A stretch of DNA of 49,369 nt from an uncultured bacterium (GTDB taxonomy: Bacteria > Verrucomicrobiota > Verrucomicrobiia > Verrucomicrobiales > V1-33). Below are positions 18,921 through 26,753 of the stretch, one piece after another; position 1 is the stretch's first letter; every line of letters begins with the position of its first letter. The notes under the pieces were generated by a model. The model was not told where the DNA came from, did no database searches, and worked only from the letters and a program-made list of their open reading frames with translations. The translations under genes and the position numbers were made by a program. The stretch lies in assembly GCA_903936775.1 (NCBI GenBank), contig CAIZWU010000105.1, positions 1-49,369 on the forward strand, in the 5' to 3' direction.

Positions 18921-19825
18921 GGGAGGATGGGGCAGTCGGAGAATTTGAAAAAACTGGAGGAACGCCAGCGGTGCCTCTCCGCATCACCGCGACAGGGACG
19001 CCTGGCGGCGGAGCGGGCTTCGGTCTGCCGGGGTGTGAGCGGGGCGAGGGCTTTTCTCATCACGAGGTCACCGGCAATGCAGTCATCCGGCCAGCCGGGG
19101 ATGCGCATTCCAAAATAATGGGCCGTCCATTGACCCATCCCGGGAGGCTCCTGCAGCCGGGCGATGGTGCGCTCCGGATCGGGGGAATGGGCCAGGCTGG
19201 GATGGCCGGAATCCACGGCGAGGGCGACCGCCAGCAGGGCGTGGGCGCTGTTGAGAGCCAGCGGAGCGAGGGAATCCACCGATTCCCGGGCGATGGGGTC
19301 CGGAGTGATGGTCAGGCGGTTCAGGGTGGGCCATGGAGTGAGGATGGAATCGCCGAATGCCTCCACCACCCGGCCCATCACAGTGGTGGCGGCGGAGACC
19401 GAAACCTGTTGGCCAATGATGGTGCGGATGGCAGTCTCAAACGGATCGATGGTGCCTGGCAGGCGGAGGCCCGGGGCTGCTTTCAGCGAGGCCGCCGGAA
19501 GTGGATCGCCACCCAGCGCTCCGGCTTCAATCGCCCGCGCCGCCACGGTGGCCATGGTCCCAGTGGCATCGACCGGTGCATAACCCGGAGCCTGCTCTGG
19601 CCGGTAATGCCGGCAGGGGCGGAAACCGGCGGGTCCGGCTGCCGCCGCATGGAGGAAGAACCGGCAGTTTTCCGGCCTCGGACGGCGGGCCCGGCAGATG
19701 AGCCGGCAATAGATTTTGGTGGAGGTGACTCCCAGGTAAAAGACCCCATCAAACCGCGCATCGCGGGTGGCGATGGCACGATGGCAGGTGGCGGGATCCC
19801 GCAGCGTCATGACCATGTTTAGCAC
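18917..19825 (-). CDS. Ada metal-binding/AlkA glycosylase fusion with internal deletion
   Basis: 302 residues; the intact family (Ada zinc domain, AraC-type HTH, AlkA-type 3-methyladenine DNA glycosylase) is about 480-500. Residues 11-85 are the Ada domain: DARFDGVFYLGVTSTKIYCR with methyl-acceptor Cys40, Cys44 and Cys71, but the fourth zinc ligand is Tyr74 (CRHY instead of CxxC). At about 95-106 the first AraC helix (AARAIEAGALGG) runs directly into DPLPAASLKAAPGLRLPGTI, the entry to the AlkA catalytic domain, so the HTH and AlkA N-domain are missing. The HhH motif (EPPGMGQWTAHYF) and Asp253 (AGDLVMRKAL) are kept. Near the end, expected Trp/Tyr positions read RRPCRGDAERHRW. It is probably decaying, but the frame is intact. 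Confidence 0.75.
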   Translation of the reverse strand: MLNMVMTLRDPATCHRAIATRDARFDGVFYLGVTSTKIYCRLICRARRPRPENCRFFLHAAAAGPAGFRPCRHYRPEQAPGYAPVDATGTMATVAARAIEAGALGGDPLPAASLKAAPGLRLPGTIDPFETAIRTIIGQQVSVSAATTVMGRVVEAFGDSILTPWPTLNRLTITPDPIARESVDSLAPLALNSAHALLAVALAVDSGHPSLAHSPDPERTIARLQEPPGMGQWTAHYFGMRIPGWPDDCIAGDLVMRKALAPLTPRQTEARSAARRPCRGDAERHRWRSSSFFKFSDCPILP

Positions 19826-20047
19826 GGGACCGGAGGAATGCTGGCTGTTTTCGGACCTGGAAACCAGCCAATAGTTTTGTCTGATGAGGGCGCATTACTT
19901 AAGATAAGTTAAATAACAAATTGTTTCAAACCCCGTTGCACAAGTGGGTCCCCGGCTTGAGTGGAACATGCATGATGCACCCGGGACTGCTATCCCGCCA
20001 GTGCACCGGAGCGGACCATACACCACCCGAACCAACCCATCGGCACT

Positions 20048-21061
20048 ATGAATTTGAGGGATCAATTGAAGGATATTCTTCCGGAAATTCTGCCATCGAA
20101 TCCTGCTGAGCCTATCAAGGGCACGGAATTGATCCGATTGGTCAAATTCAGCCTCAAACAGGAATACAGTGACGCCACGCTGCGCTATCACTTTTCCATC
20201 ATGTGTTGTGATCCGGGCAGTCCGATCGCGAAGGTGGAGCAGGGGCAGGGTTACTACCTGCGGCGGGTGGCCGCAGGGCTTTCCTCGGGCGGACTGGCCA
20301 CGCTGGCTCAGGCAAAACTGGGATTGCTCTTTGAAACCACCCCGGAACTGGTGGACCGCGCCTTGGCCCGGACCCTGAAATTCCGGGCCATTTTTGAGCG
20401 CGATACCGAATTGGCCGGCAGGTTTCCGTTTACGTTTGAATCCTCGTTTGCCCCTGGGGCGCCCTATGAAAACCTCTGGAAGTGCCCGGATGCGGCGGTG
20501 ATCGACTGGGGCGGCGGGGAGATTTCCGACAGCGGTCTGGCGCTGACCCCCAAGCTGCTGGAACTCAAGCGGGCCATGGGGGTGCCCCCCTTCACCATTG
20601 CCAGTGTGAAGTTGAAAGTTGCGGTCAGCCACGACAGCTACCGCGAGGATTTTTTCCAAGCCCTGAGCCATGCGCGGTGGGGCCACATCGGCGAGCTGAT
20701 GATTGCGTCCCCGATCCTGGATGAACAATTGGCCGAGGAGTTGCGCCAGCTCGGCACCGAGTATGGCCTGGGCATCCAGGTCTACAATCTGGACGAGGAC
20801 GATCTGGATGAACTGCCCCCCGGCTACATCATCCAGCAGATGACCCCCCGGGAATTCGAAGCCGTCCTCGCCCGGATGAAACCCCGGCGCCTGACTTCGC
20901 CGAAACCGCGTCCCCTGGAATGGCGGATGATTGAGCAGGTGAGGGAAGGGAATGCGGAATTCCAGGAATTGTTTTCCTGGGTGCAGCGCAGTCTGGAAGA
21001 CGGCAAGGCTTACCGCCGGCAGGAGTTCGCCGCGCTGATGGAGGCGCCGCCGGAAGGTTAG
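20048..21061 (+). CDS. conserved hypothetical protein, possible winged-helix N-terminus
   Basis: 337 residues, no signal peptide. The N-terminal 75 residues (IKGTELIRLVKFSLKQEYSD, ATLRYHFSIMCCDPGSPIAK, GQGYYLR) look like a winged-helix module, as in HARE-HTH or HrgA-like (COG2958) proteins. The centre has FPFTFESSFAPGAPYENLWK and PDAAVIDWGGGE, later ASVKLKVAVSHDSYREDFFQ and ARWGHIGELMIASPI. This order of Asp and a beta-strand with Lys is reminiscent of PD-(D/E)XK restriction-type folds, but the usual E-x-K reads K-L-K, so catalysis is doubtful. I do not know its function. It is divergent from the alkylation-repair operon; the methyltransferase gene follows 80 bases downstream. Confidence 0.65.
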   Translation: MNLRDQLKDILPEILPSNPAEPIKGTELIRLVKFSLKQEYSDATLRYHFSIMCCDPGSPIAKVEQGQGYYLRRVAAGLSSGGLATLAQAKLGLLFETTPELVDRALARTLKFRAIFERDTELAGRFPFTFESSFAPGAPYENLWKCPDAAVIDWGGGEISDSGLALTPKLLELKRAMGVPPFTIASVKLKVAVSHDSYREDFFQALSHARWGHIGELMIASPILDEQLAEELRQLGTEYGLGIQVYNLDEDDLDELPPGYIIQQMTPREFEAVLARMKPRRLTSPKPRPLEWRMIEQVREGNAEFQELFSWVQRSLEDGKAYRRQEFAALMEAPPEG

Positions 21062-21141
21062 GAGGCGGGCCGGGTGGTCCCGTCGGGGTGTGGAGAATTC
21101 CGCGGTGGAACTGCCCATGGAAAGGGTTCGGGTGAGGCTTT

Positions 21142-22182
21142 ATGATTTCCCCCTTGACCACCCTGCCGGCGACTGATCCGGCAATGATTCTGCGCTGCCG
21201 TGACCGCCAGTATGCCGCGGAACTGATCGCGGTGGCTTTGCTGCACTTTGATTTCTTCACGTGGCTTGATGGCCATCCGGGAATGGACACGGAGGCGGTG
21301 TGTGCCCATTTTGGTTTTTCCGCGCGGCCGGCGGATGTGCTGCTCACGCTGTGCCGGGCCCATGGGTTCCTTGTCACGGATGAAAATGGCGGGCACCAGC
21401 TGACCCGGCTGGCCCAGGAGCATTTGGTGAAGGGTTCGCCGTGGTTTCTCGGCCCATATTATGAACCGATCCGGGACACCCCGGTAGTGCAGGGGTATCT
21501 CCAGGTGATGCGCACTGGAAAACCGGCGAATTGGCAGGCCAGGGCCGGCGCGGAGGATTGGCATGAGTCGATGTTGCAGGCGGATTTCGCCCGGAGTTTC
21601 ACGGACCTGATGAACTGCCGGGGCTTCCTGTTTGGTCAGGTTTTGGCGCGGGCTCTGACGCCTCTGCTGGGGAGCCGGACGCGATTGCTGGATGTCGGTG
21701 GCGGTTCCGGGATTTATTCCGCCACGCTGGTGGCCGCCCATCCGCAACTCAGCGCCACCGTGCTGGAACAGTCTCCGGTGGATCAAATCACCCGGCACGA
21801 AATCACGCGGCATGGACTGGAGGACCGGATCAAGGTGTTGACGGGCGACATGTTTACCTGTCCATGGCCTGCTGCCGAGGTGCTGCTCCTGTCCAATGTG
21901 CTGCATGACTGGGATTTTCCGCAGGTCCGCCAGTTGTTGGAGAAATCGGCCCAGTCGCTGAGTCCGGGCGGCCTGCTGGTGATTCATGAAGCCTTTATCC
22001 ATGACGACAAAACCGGTCCGTTGCCAGTGGCGGAATACTCGGCGCTGCTGATGAGTATCACCCAGGGGAAGTGTTATACGTCCCGGGAGTATGGGGATCT
22101 CCTCGAGGAATTGGGATTCGTGGCCGGGCCTTGTCAGGACACCGTGGCCGACCGGGGCTTCATGACGGCGGTCAAACGCTGA
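21142..22182 (+). CDS. SAM-dependent O-methyltransferase (methyltransferase family 2)
   Basis: 346 residues with the build of the acetylserotonin/caffeic-acid O-methyltransferase family. An N-terminal dimerisation winged helix (to about 105: AVALLHFDFFTWLDGHP, HFGFSARPADVLLTLCRAHG) precedes a Rossmann methyltransferase domain with SAM motif LLDVGGGSGIYSATL. GDMFTCPWPAAEVLLLSNVL and HDWDFPQVRQLLEKSAQSL carry the usual catalytic His (HDWDF), and PGGLLVIHEAFIHDD follows. The substrate is unknown; many relatives act in secondary metabolism, but no biosynthetic cluster surrounds it. Translation starts at the ATG at 21142. Confidence 0.88.
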   Translation: MISPLTTLPATDPAMILRCRDRQYAAELIAVALLHFDFFTWLDGHPGMDTEAVCAHFGFSARPADVLLTLCRAHGFLVTDENGGHQLTRLAQEHLVKGSPWFLGPYYEPIRDTPVVQGYLQVMRTGKPANWQARAGAEDWHESMLQADFARSFTDLMNCRGFLFGQVLARALTPLLGSRTRLLDVGGGSGIYSATLVAAHPQLSATVLEQSPVDQITRHEITRHGLEDRIKVLTGDMFTCPWPAAEVLLLSNVLHDWDFPQVRQLLEKSAQSLSPGGLLVIHEAFIHDDKTGPLPVAEYSALLMSITQGKCYTSREYGDLLEELGFVAGPCQDTVADRGFMTAVKR

Positions 22183-22308
22183 GCCCGCCCCCGGCCGTTG
22201 GGGCCTGGGCACCACCCTGCAAATTGGCGTTGAGGGGGGCGGGGCAAGGTTCATCTTGCCTCTTGCCATCCGGTGCAAGGCGTGTTTTTCTAGGCGTCCC
22301 CAAGACAA

Positions 22309-22392
22309 GCCGGTGTGGCGGAATGGTAGACGCGGCGGACTCAAAATCCGTTGCCCTTTAAAGGCGTGTAGGTTCGAGTCCTATCGCCGGTA
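22309..22392 (+). tRNA. tRNA-Leu (CAA)
   Basis: The acceptor stem GCCGGTG pairs with CGCCGGT (G-T pairs at the first and sixth positions), with discriminator A at 22392. The anticodon loop CTCAAAA gives anticodon CAA, which reads TTG (Leu). The long variable arm (TGCCCTTTAAAGGCGT region) is the class II type expected for leucine. The T arm holds GGTTCGAGTCC. CCA is not encoded. Confidence 0.95.
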
Positions 22393-22458
22393 GTCTTTAG
22401 GGAATCCGGTCGGATTTTGGTTGACCGGACGACGGAAACCGGGGCATGCTGCTGGCCT

Positions 22459-23418
22459 ATGATCCGTTGTTTCTTCCCTGTGGTTGCCCTTTTTCTGACG
22501 CTGGCCTCTTTGCCCGCTGAAGTTACCTATAAGCTGACGCCGGACTTTATCAGTCCTCCTCCCGGGAAGGCAACGATCGGGGATGGCCACGGAGAGATCC
22601 GGGTCGACAGCGCCGGTTTGATTTATATCAGCGTGCAGGGACAAGCGGAGGGCGGCATCCAGGTCTATTCTCCTGAGGGCAAATACCTGAAGCACCTCGC
22701 CGGCACGCCGGGCAGCCTGCATGGATTTGTGATTCACAAAGCCGAAGATGGCGAATTCATCTATGCTGCGGTGCTGGGCGAAGGGCGGGTGCTGAAGATG
22801 ACCCTTGACGGCAAAACCGTCATGGAAATTCCCACTTCAGCCTTCCCGGCTGCACAGGCGGCGGCGGGATTGAAGCTGACCAGTTGTGACGTGGCGCCGA
22901 ACGGGGATATTTATGTGGTGGATGGTTATGGCAAGGACTGGATCTTTGTTTTCGACAAGGCCGGGAAGTTCAAATCGGTCTTCGGTGGACGGGGTGAGCC
23001 GCTCAAACTCAGCAACACCCACAAAATCTTCATCGACCCCCGGTTCTCTCCCGCCCGCGTCCTTGCCTGCGACCGGGGCAATAACCGGATCCTCCATCTC
23101 GACCTCGAGGGCAAGTTGATCGGCGTGGTGGCGGATCAGGATTTGCGCCGCCCGTCTTCAGTGAGTTTCCATGGGGACCTGATGTGTGTGGCGGAAATCG
23201 CGGGCCGGGTCTCGGTGTTCGACAAGGCCGGCAAACTGGTCGCCAGTCTGGGCGTGAATGACGCGGCGGGTGAAACCAACACTCCGCAGATGAAGCCGGA
23301 CCAATGGCGCAGTGGCACGGTCACTTCCCCGCATGGCATTACCTTCGACAAGAGCGGTAATATTTTGGAAACTGAATGGAACAGCTACGGCCGTGTCCTC
23401 CGCTGGGCCGTCCAGTGA
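22459..23418 (+). CDS. exported NHL-type six-bladed beta-propeller protein
   Basis: 319 residues from the ATG at 22459. The signal peptide MIRCFFPVVALFLTLASLPA is followed by repeated blades of the NHL/6-bladed propeller type: GGIQVYSPEGKYLKHLAGTP, NGDIYVVDGYGKDWIFVFDK, AGKFKSVFGGRGE, LACDRGNNRILHLDLEGKLI, VSVFDKAGKLVASLGV and SPHGITFDKSGNILETEWN. Such exported propellers are very common in Verrucomicrobiota and Planctomycetota and their ligands are rarely known. The last base pairs overlap the GTG start of the next gene (GTGA), so the two are coupled. The gene starts 66 bases after tRNA-Leu. Confidence 0.85.
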   Translation: MIRCFFPVVALFLTLASLPAEVTYKLTPDFISPPPGKATIGDGHGEIRVDSAGLIYISVQGQAEGGIQVYSPEGKYLKHLAGTPGSLHGFVIHKAEDGEFIYAAVLGEGRVLKMTLDGKTVMEIPTSAFPAAQAAAGLKLTSCDVAPNGDIYVVDGYGKDWIFVFDKAGKFKSVFGGRGEPLKLSNTHKIFIDPRFSPARVLACDRGNNRILHLDLEGKLIGVVADQDLRRPSSVSFHGDLMCVAEIAGRVSVFDKAGKLVASLGVNDAAGETNTPQMKPDQWRSGTVTSPHGITFDKSGNILETEWNSYGRVLRWAVQ

Positions 23419-24053
23419 AGGGGAGCGCCGTCGGATTGTTTTTCTGCCTCTGGGGGTGGCCGGCAACTTTGTGGGCTCACGCCAGCGCTTTTGTGCTGGC
23501 CAAGTGCAGTCCGGCTGAGTCCGGGGAGGTCTCGTTGGAACTGACGGTGGACTACCGGCAGCATCCCATCCTGACCGGGCAGGAGGCCGCTGTCGCGGCC
23601 TTGCGGGAAGTGCTGCAGGTGGAAACCCCGCAAGGTCCGGTACCGCTGGAGACCATCGTCTCCGGAACGGTCCGTTTTGAAACGGCCATGGACCCGGACC
23701 TCCCGCTCCCGCGGGAGCCCGGGGAAGCGGAGACCTCCCATGCCCTTGCCGTGGTCCGCTACCAATGGAACCCGGAGGTCCGGGAAGTGAAATTCTCTGT
23801 TCCGCGGGGCAATCCGCACGATGTGCTTTTTTGGTTGAGCGGTAAGGCGCGTGCTCCTGGGGAACCCGCGCCGTGGCGCATTCTGATCGCAGGTGATACC
23901 ACGCCCCCCATCCCATTGGCGCTTCCCGTGGCGGTGGAGCGGAACCTGGCCTTGCGTTGGGGCGTGGCCCTCGGAGGAATGGGACTTCCCCTGCTGGCGG
24001 TGCTGCTGATCCGTCGTCGCCTCGCCCTTTCCCCCGGAAGGAAAACTGCCTGA
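23415..24053 (+). CDS. exported, C-terminally anchored hypothetical protein
   Basis: 212 residues if it starts at the GTG at 23415, which overlaps the stop of the propeller gene (GTGA). The start VKGSAVGLFFCLWGWPATLWAHA is a signal peptide. The body is beta-rich (LAKCSPAESGEVSLELTVDY, ETIVSGTVRFETAMD, EVREVKFSVPRGNPHDVLFW) and suggests an immunoglobulin-like sandwich. A hydrophobic segment (WGVALGGMGLPLLAVLLI) followed by RRRLALSPGRK ends the protein as a membrane anchor with positive-inside tail. An upstream ATG at 23376 exists inside the propeller gene but would hide the signal peptide. No family recognised; it probably acts with the propeller outside the inner membrane. Confidence 0.68.
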   Translation: MKGSAVGLFFCLWGWPATLWAHASAFVLAKCSPAESGEVSLELTVDYRQHPILTGQEAAVAALREVLQVETPQGPVPLETIVSGTVRFETAMDPDLPLPREPGEAETSHALAVVRYQWNPEVREVKFSVPRGNPHDVLFWLSGKARAPGEPAPWRILIAGDTTPPIPLALPVAVERNLALRWGVALGGMGLPLLAVLLIRRRLALSPGRKTA

Positions 24054-24262
24054 TCGCAAAGGCCGGGGAGCTTGGTTGCCCCGGGAGAGTTAACTGTTAT
24101 TTTCACGCCCGGTGCCGGACTGCTGGCACGGCTGCCGGTTCCCTCCATCCTGGCGCTGTCCTCACGCAGGAGGGGCGGTATCCATGACGGTATTGCTGGT
24201 TGCGTTGTGGCCGGCGAGGTTAATTCTGAACCTGTTCCGGCCCTCCCCCGGCACCAGCCCTG

Positions 24263-24685
24263 ATGATCAATTACGGAAAAATGTCCCAGAATGCCGTTTC
24301 GGCGGTGAGTTATCTGGCTTCGTGCTGGCAGGACCCTCCGTGCAAAGTGAGTTCTTCGGAAATCGCTGAAAAACGAAATCTGCCCCGGCCCATTGTGGCG
24401 AAAATCCTGACCTCCCTCTCCCATGGGGGGCTGATCAAGGGGACTCCCGGTCCTGGGGGCGGGTACTGGCTGGCCCGGCCTCCGGCGGCGATCACGCTGT
24501 GGGATGTGGCGGCGGTATTCGAACGGGCGGATCCCGGAATCATGTGTCCGTTAGGCCCGGGATGGTGTGGCCATGGCCCCCGCTGCCCGCTCCACGATTC
24601 CATTGTTGCGCTGAAGGCCACGACGGAAGCCTTCCTGAAGGTCCATGATTTCGGGCAGTTTACCTCCTCCCCTGCAGACTCGTGA
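24263..24685 (+). CDS. Rrf2-family transcriptional regulator (NsrR/IscR-like)
   Basis: 140 residues. Winged-helix DNA-binding domain (KVSSSEIAEKRNLPRPIVAK, ILTSLSHGGLIKGTPGPGGG, YWLARPPAAITLWDVAAVFE) followed by three cysteines in the family spacing: Cys95, Cys102 and Cys108 in CPLGPGWCGHGPRCPLHD. These bind an iron-sulfur cluster in IscR, NsrR and RsrR. Because the next genes on the strand encode a heme protein, NnrS and a truncated hemoglobin, an NsrR-like NO-sensing role is the best inference. It is the first gene of the long plus-strand cluster, 320 bases upstream of the heme-protein gene. M7 is an alternative start. Confidence 0.88.
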   Translation: MINYGKMSQNAVSAVSYLASCWQDPPCKVSSSEIAEKRNLPRPIVAKILTSLSHGGLIKGTPGPGGGYWLARPPAAITLWDVAAVFERADPGIMCPLGPGWCGHGPRCPLHDSIVALKATTEAFLKVHDFGQFTSSPADS

Positions 24686-25005
24686 GGTTGCGGGCATCGG
24701 GCCTGGTGTCCCGGGATCCCCTTCTTCTGGAGGCTCCTTCAGCCGTTTAGGTCATGCTGAACCCGGAAACCCCGGCCTTTTCGCAATGAGCGTAATGTCA
24801 TGAAATAACAATCTGTTTATCGGTGGGTTGAATTGCGGGAATGCCAGGTTTGGGTGCCGGGATTATCCGGGCCTCCATCAGTCATAAAACAAGAGGCCAC
24901 TCCAAAGTGATTTCTCCTCCTGATTTCGCCCGCCCCGGCCAAACCTTGAATGCAACTCCCGCCGGCAGGCTGGCAATGTCTTCCGGAAACCAGCGTATCC
25001 CTCAG
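24686..25005 (+). other. gene-free stretch before the heme-protein gene
   Basis: 320 bases. The frame of the following gene is open back to 24841, but the residues do not resemble coding sequence and the signal peptide starts at 25006. The part at 24785-24830 is AT-rich and is the natural place for a promoter controlled by the Rrf2 protein. I could not find a clear NsrR- or FNR-type palindrome. Confidence 0.4.
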
Positions 25006-25545
25006 ATGCATCTTTCCCGTTTGGCCTGCCTGCTTCTGTGTTCTGCCTTGGCCGCCGCCCCGGCGGTTGCCAGTGAAACCACGGGCCCGCCTGCATCCGT
25101 GGCAGCCCCCACGCGTGAAGAAGCTTTGGCGCGCGCCCAGCTACTGCATGCGGCCTTGGATGGAGCTCTCCAGGTCATGCACCGCGATTTCTTCCGCAAA
25201 GGAGAAAGCCGGGCGATCCCGTCGGAATCGCTCAAGGATGTATTCAAGACCATGAGGGAACGATGGGGCGTCACCCTCCGCTGGCTAGCCTCGGAAGAGA
25301 CCATCATGAATGCGGAAAACAAGGCGGTGGATGCCTTTGAGGCCGGAGCTCTTCTGGCGCTGGCCACCGGAAAGAAGGAAGTGTCGGTGGTGGAGGGCCG
25401 GACTTTCCGTTATGCCGGACCGGTCATGATCCGGAACGAATGCCTGAAATGTCATGTCCCTCACCGCACCACGCTGGATGACCGTTTTGCGGCCCTCTCG
25501 ATTTCCATGCCGGTCCAACCGGTGGCCCCTGCCAAAGCCCCATGA
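25006..25545 (+). CDS. exported c-type heme protein, Tll0287-like/DUF3365 domain
   Basis: 179 residues. The signal peptide MHLSRLACLLLCSALAAAPA (cleavage near AVAS) is followed by a DUF3365/Tll0287-type sensor domain: EEALARAQLLHAALDGALQV, ESLKDVFKTMRERWGVTLRW, NAENKAVDAFEAGALLAL, EGRTFRYAGPVMI and then NECLKCHVPHRTTLDDRFAA. The CxxCH heme c site is at 146-150. Domains of this type bind heme in the periplasm and may sense gas or redox state. The start is put at the ATG before the signal peptide (25006) instead of 24841 or 24976. The stop overlaps the NnrS start (ATGA), so the two proteins are made together. Confidence 0.82.
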   Translation: MHLSRLACLLLCSALAAAPAVASETTGPPASVAAPTREEALARAQLLHAALDGALQVMHRDFFRKGESRAIPSESLKDVFKTMRERWGVTLRWLASEETIMNAENKAVDAFEAGALLALATGKKEVSVVEGRTFRYAGPVMIRNECLKCHVPHRTTLDDRFAALSISMPVQPVAPAKAP

Positions 25546-26753
25546 GTTTTCCAGCCTGCAAGCACCGCAGAACAAAACCAGTGGTTCCCGCCGTGCCGGG
25601 GGTCCTGACCTGGCTGGCGGCCGAGCCGTTCCGTCTGTTCTTTTTCAGCGGAGCCCTCTGGAGCATCATCGGGGTTTCGCTATGGCCCTTGTTTTATGCG
25701 GGCCAGCTGGGTTTCTATCCTGGCATCACCCACGCGAGGATCATGATCGAAGCCTTCGGTGCGGCCTTTGTGGTGGGTTTCCTGGGCACGGCCGGGCCGC
25801 GCATGGCTACCGCTCCCCGGCTGACCGCCGTCGAATTGCTGCTGCTGTTCGTCCTGCATGCCACCAATGGAGTGCTCCATCTCAAGTTGCAGATCAGAGC
25901 CGCCGATGCCTGCTTCCTGTCGCTGCTGGTCATCCTGCTGCTGTGTCTCGTCATCCGGGTGGTGAAGTTCCGTCAGGAGGCGCCTCCGCCGCAGTTGATC
26001 CTCGCCCTGACAGGACTGCTTTGCGGTATCGCGGGCACCACCATGTGGCTGAATCCCGATTGGACCGCCACCCCGGAGCGCTACCGGTTGGCGGGCCTGC
26101 TGGTCTATCAGGGACTGCTCCTGCCGCCGGTGCTGGGCATCGGTTCTTTCCTGTTTCCCCGGATCCTTGGCGGCAGCTTTGGCGAAACCTCCACGCCCTC
26201 CGCGCTGCGGGATAAGCTCTTCTGCACCCTCGCTGCGGCCGGACTCATCATCGGCAGTTTTTTCCTCGAAACCGCCGGCCAGCCCATTCCGGCCTATCTG
26301 CTCCGGGCCGGAACCGCGGCGGCCTATCTTCTCACCGGAGTCCGCTGGCGCCGCCGGGCTGGGGATCCGCCCGGCGGAACCCTCGCGAAAGGACTGCCCT
26401 GGGCGCTCCTGACCGGTCTGTTGGGATTGGCTGCGGCGGGATTTGCCTATGACCGCCGTGTGGGCCTGGAGCACCTCCTCTACATTGGATGTTTCGGCCT
26501 GCTGATTCTTGTTGTCGGGAGCCGTGTCCTGTTCGGGCACAGCGGGAACCCCGCCGGTTTTGAGCAGCGCTCCTGGGTGGCACGCCTTCTGATCGCCGGT
26601 GCCTTGGTGGCCGCCACCACCCGGGCCGTCGCTGAAATGGTCCCGCGTATCATGATTTCCCACCACCAGTATGCCGCGTGGTTCTGGGGACTCACCGTCC
26701 TGCTGTGGCTGGTCTGGCACCGCCGCCGGTTTTTGAACCGCGATCCGGAATAA
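25542..26753 (+). CDS. nnrS: NnrS family heme-copper membrane protein
   Basis: 403 residues with about twelve membrane segments. The pattern FRLFFFSGALWSIIGVSLWP, HARIMIEAFGAAFVVGFLGT and AGPRMATAP near the N-terminus is diagnostic of NnrS (His in HA/E..FG, and GF..TA.P). Later parts keep LLLPPVLGIGSFLFPRILGG, LEHLLYIGCFGLLILVVGSR and VLFGHSG. NnrS proteins protect against nitric oxide stress, apparently by keeping intracellular thiols/iron free of dinitrosyl-iron complexes. The start overlaps the heme-protein stop, and the truncated hemoglobin frame begins within its 3' end. Confidence 0.9.
   Translation: MSFPACKHRRTKPVVPAVPGVLTWLAAEPFRLFFFSGALWSIIGVSLWPLFYAGQLGFYPGITHARIMIEAFGAAFVVGFLGTAGPRMATAPRLTAVELLLLFVLHATNGVLHLKLQIRAADACFLSLLVILLLCLVIRVVKFRQEAPPPQLILALTGLLCGIAGTTMWLNPDWTATPERYRLAGLLVYQGLLLPPVLGIGSFLFPRILGGSFGETSTPSALRDKLFCTLAAAGLIIGSFFLETAGQPIPAYLLRAGTAAAYLLTGVRWRRRAGDPPGGTLAKGLPWALLTGLLGLAAAGFAYDRRVGLEHLLYIGCFGLLILVVGSRVLFGHSGNPAGFEQRSWVARLLIAGALVAATTRAVAEMVPRIMISHHQYAAWFWGLTVLLWLVWHRRRFLNRDPE

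Noticed and set aside
22183..22245. GC-rich inverted repeat after the O-methyltransferase as terminator
   Set aside because: Pairing needs a bulge and a long loop, and no T tract follows.
22071..22361. Short plus-strand ORF ending in MVDAADSKSVAL
   Set aside because: This is the well-known translation of a tRNA gene; it covers tRNA-Leu and the end of the methyltransferase.
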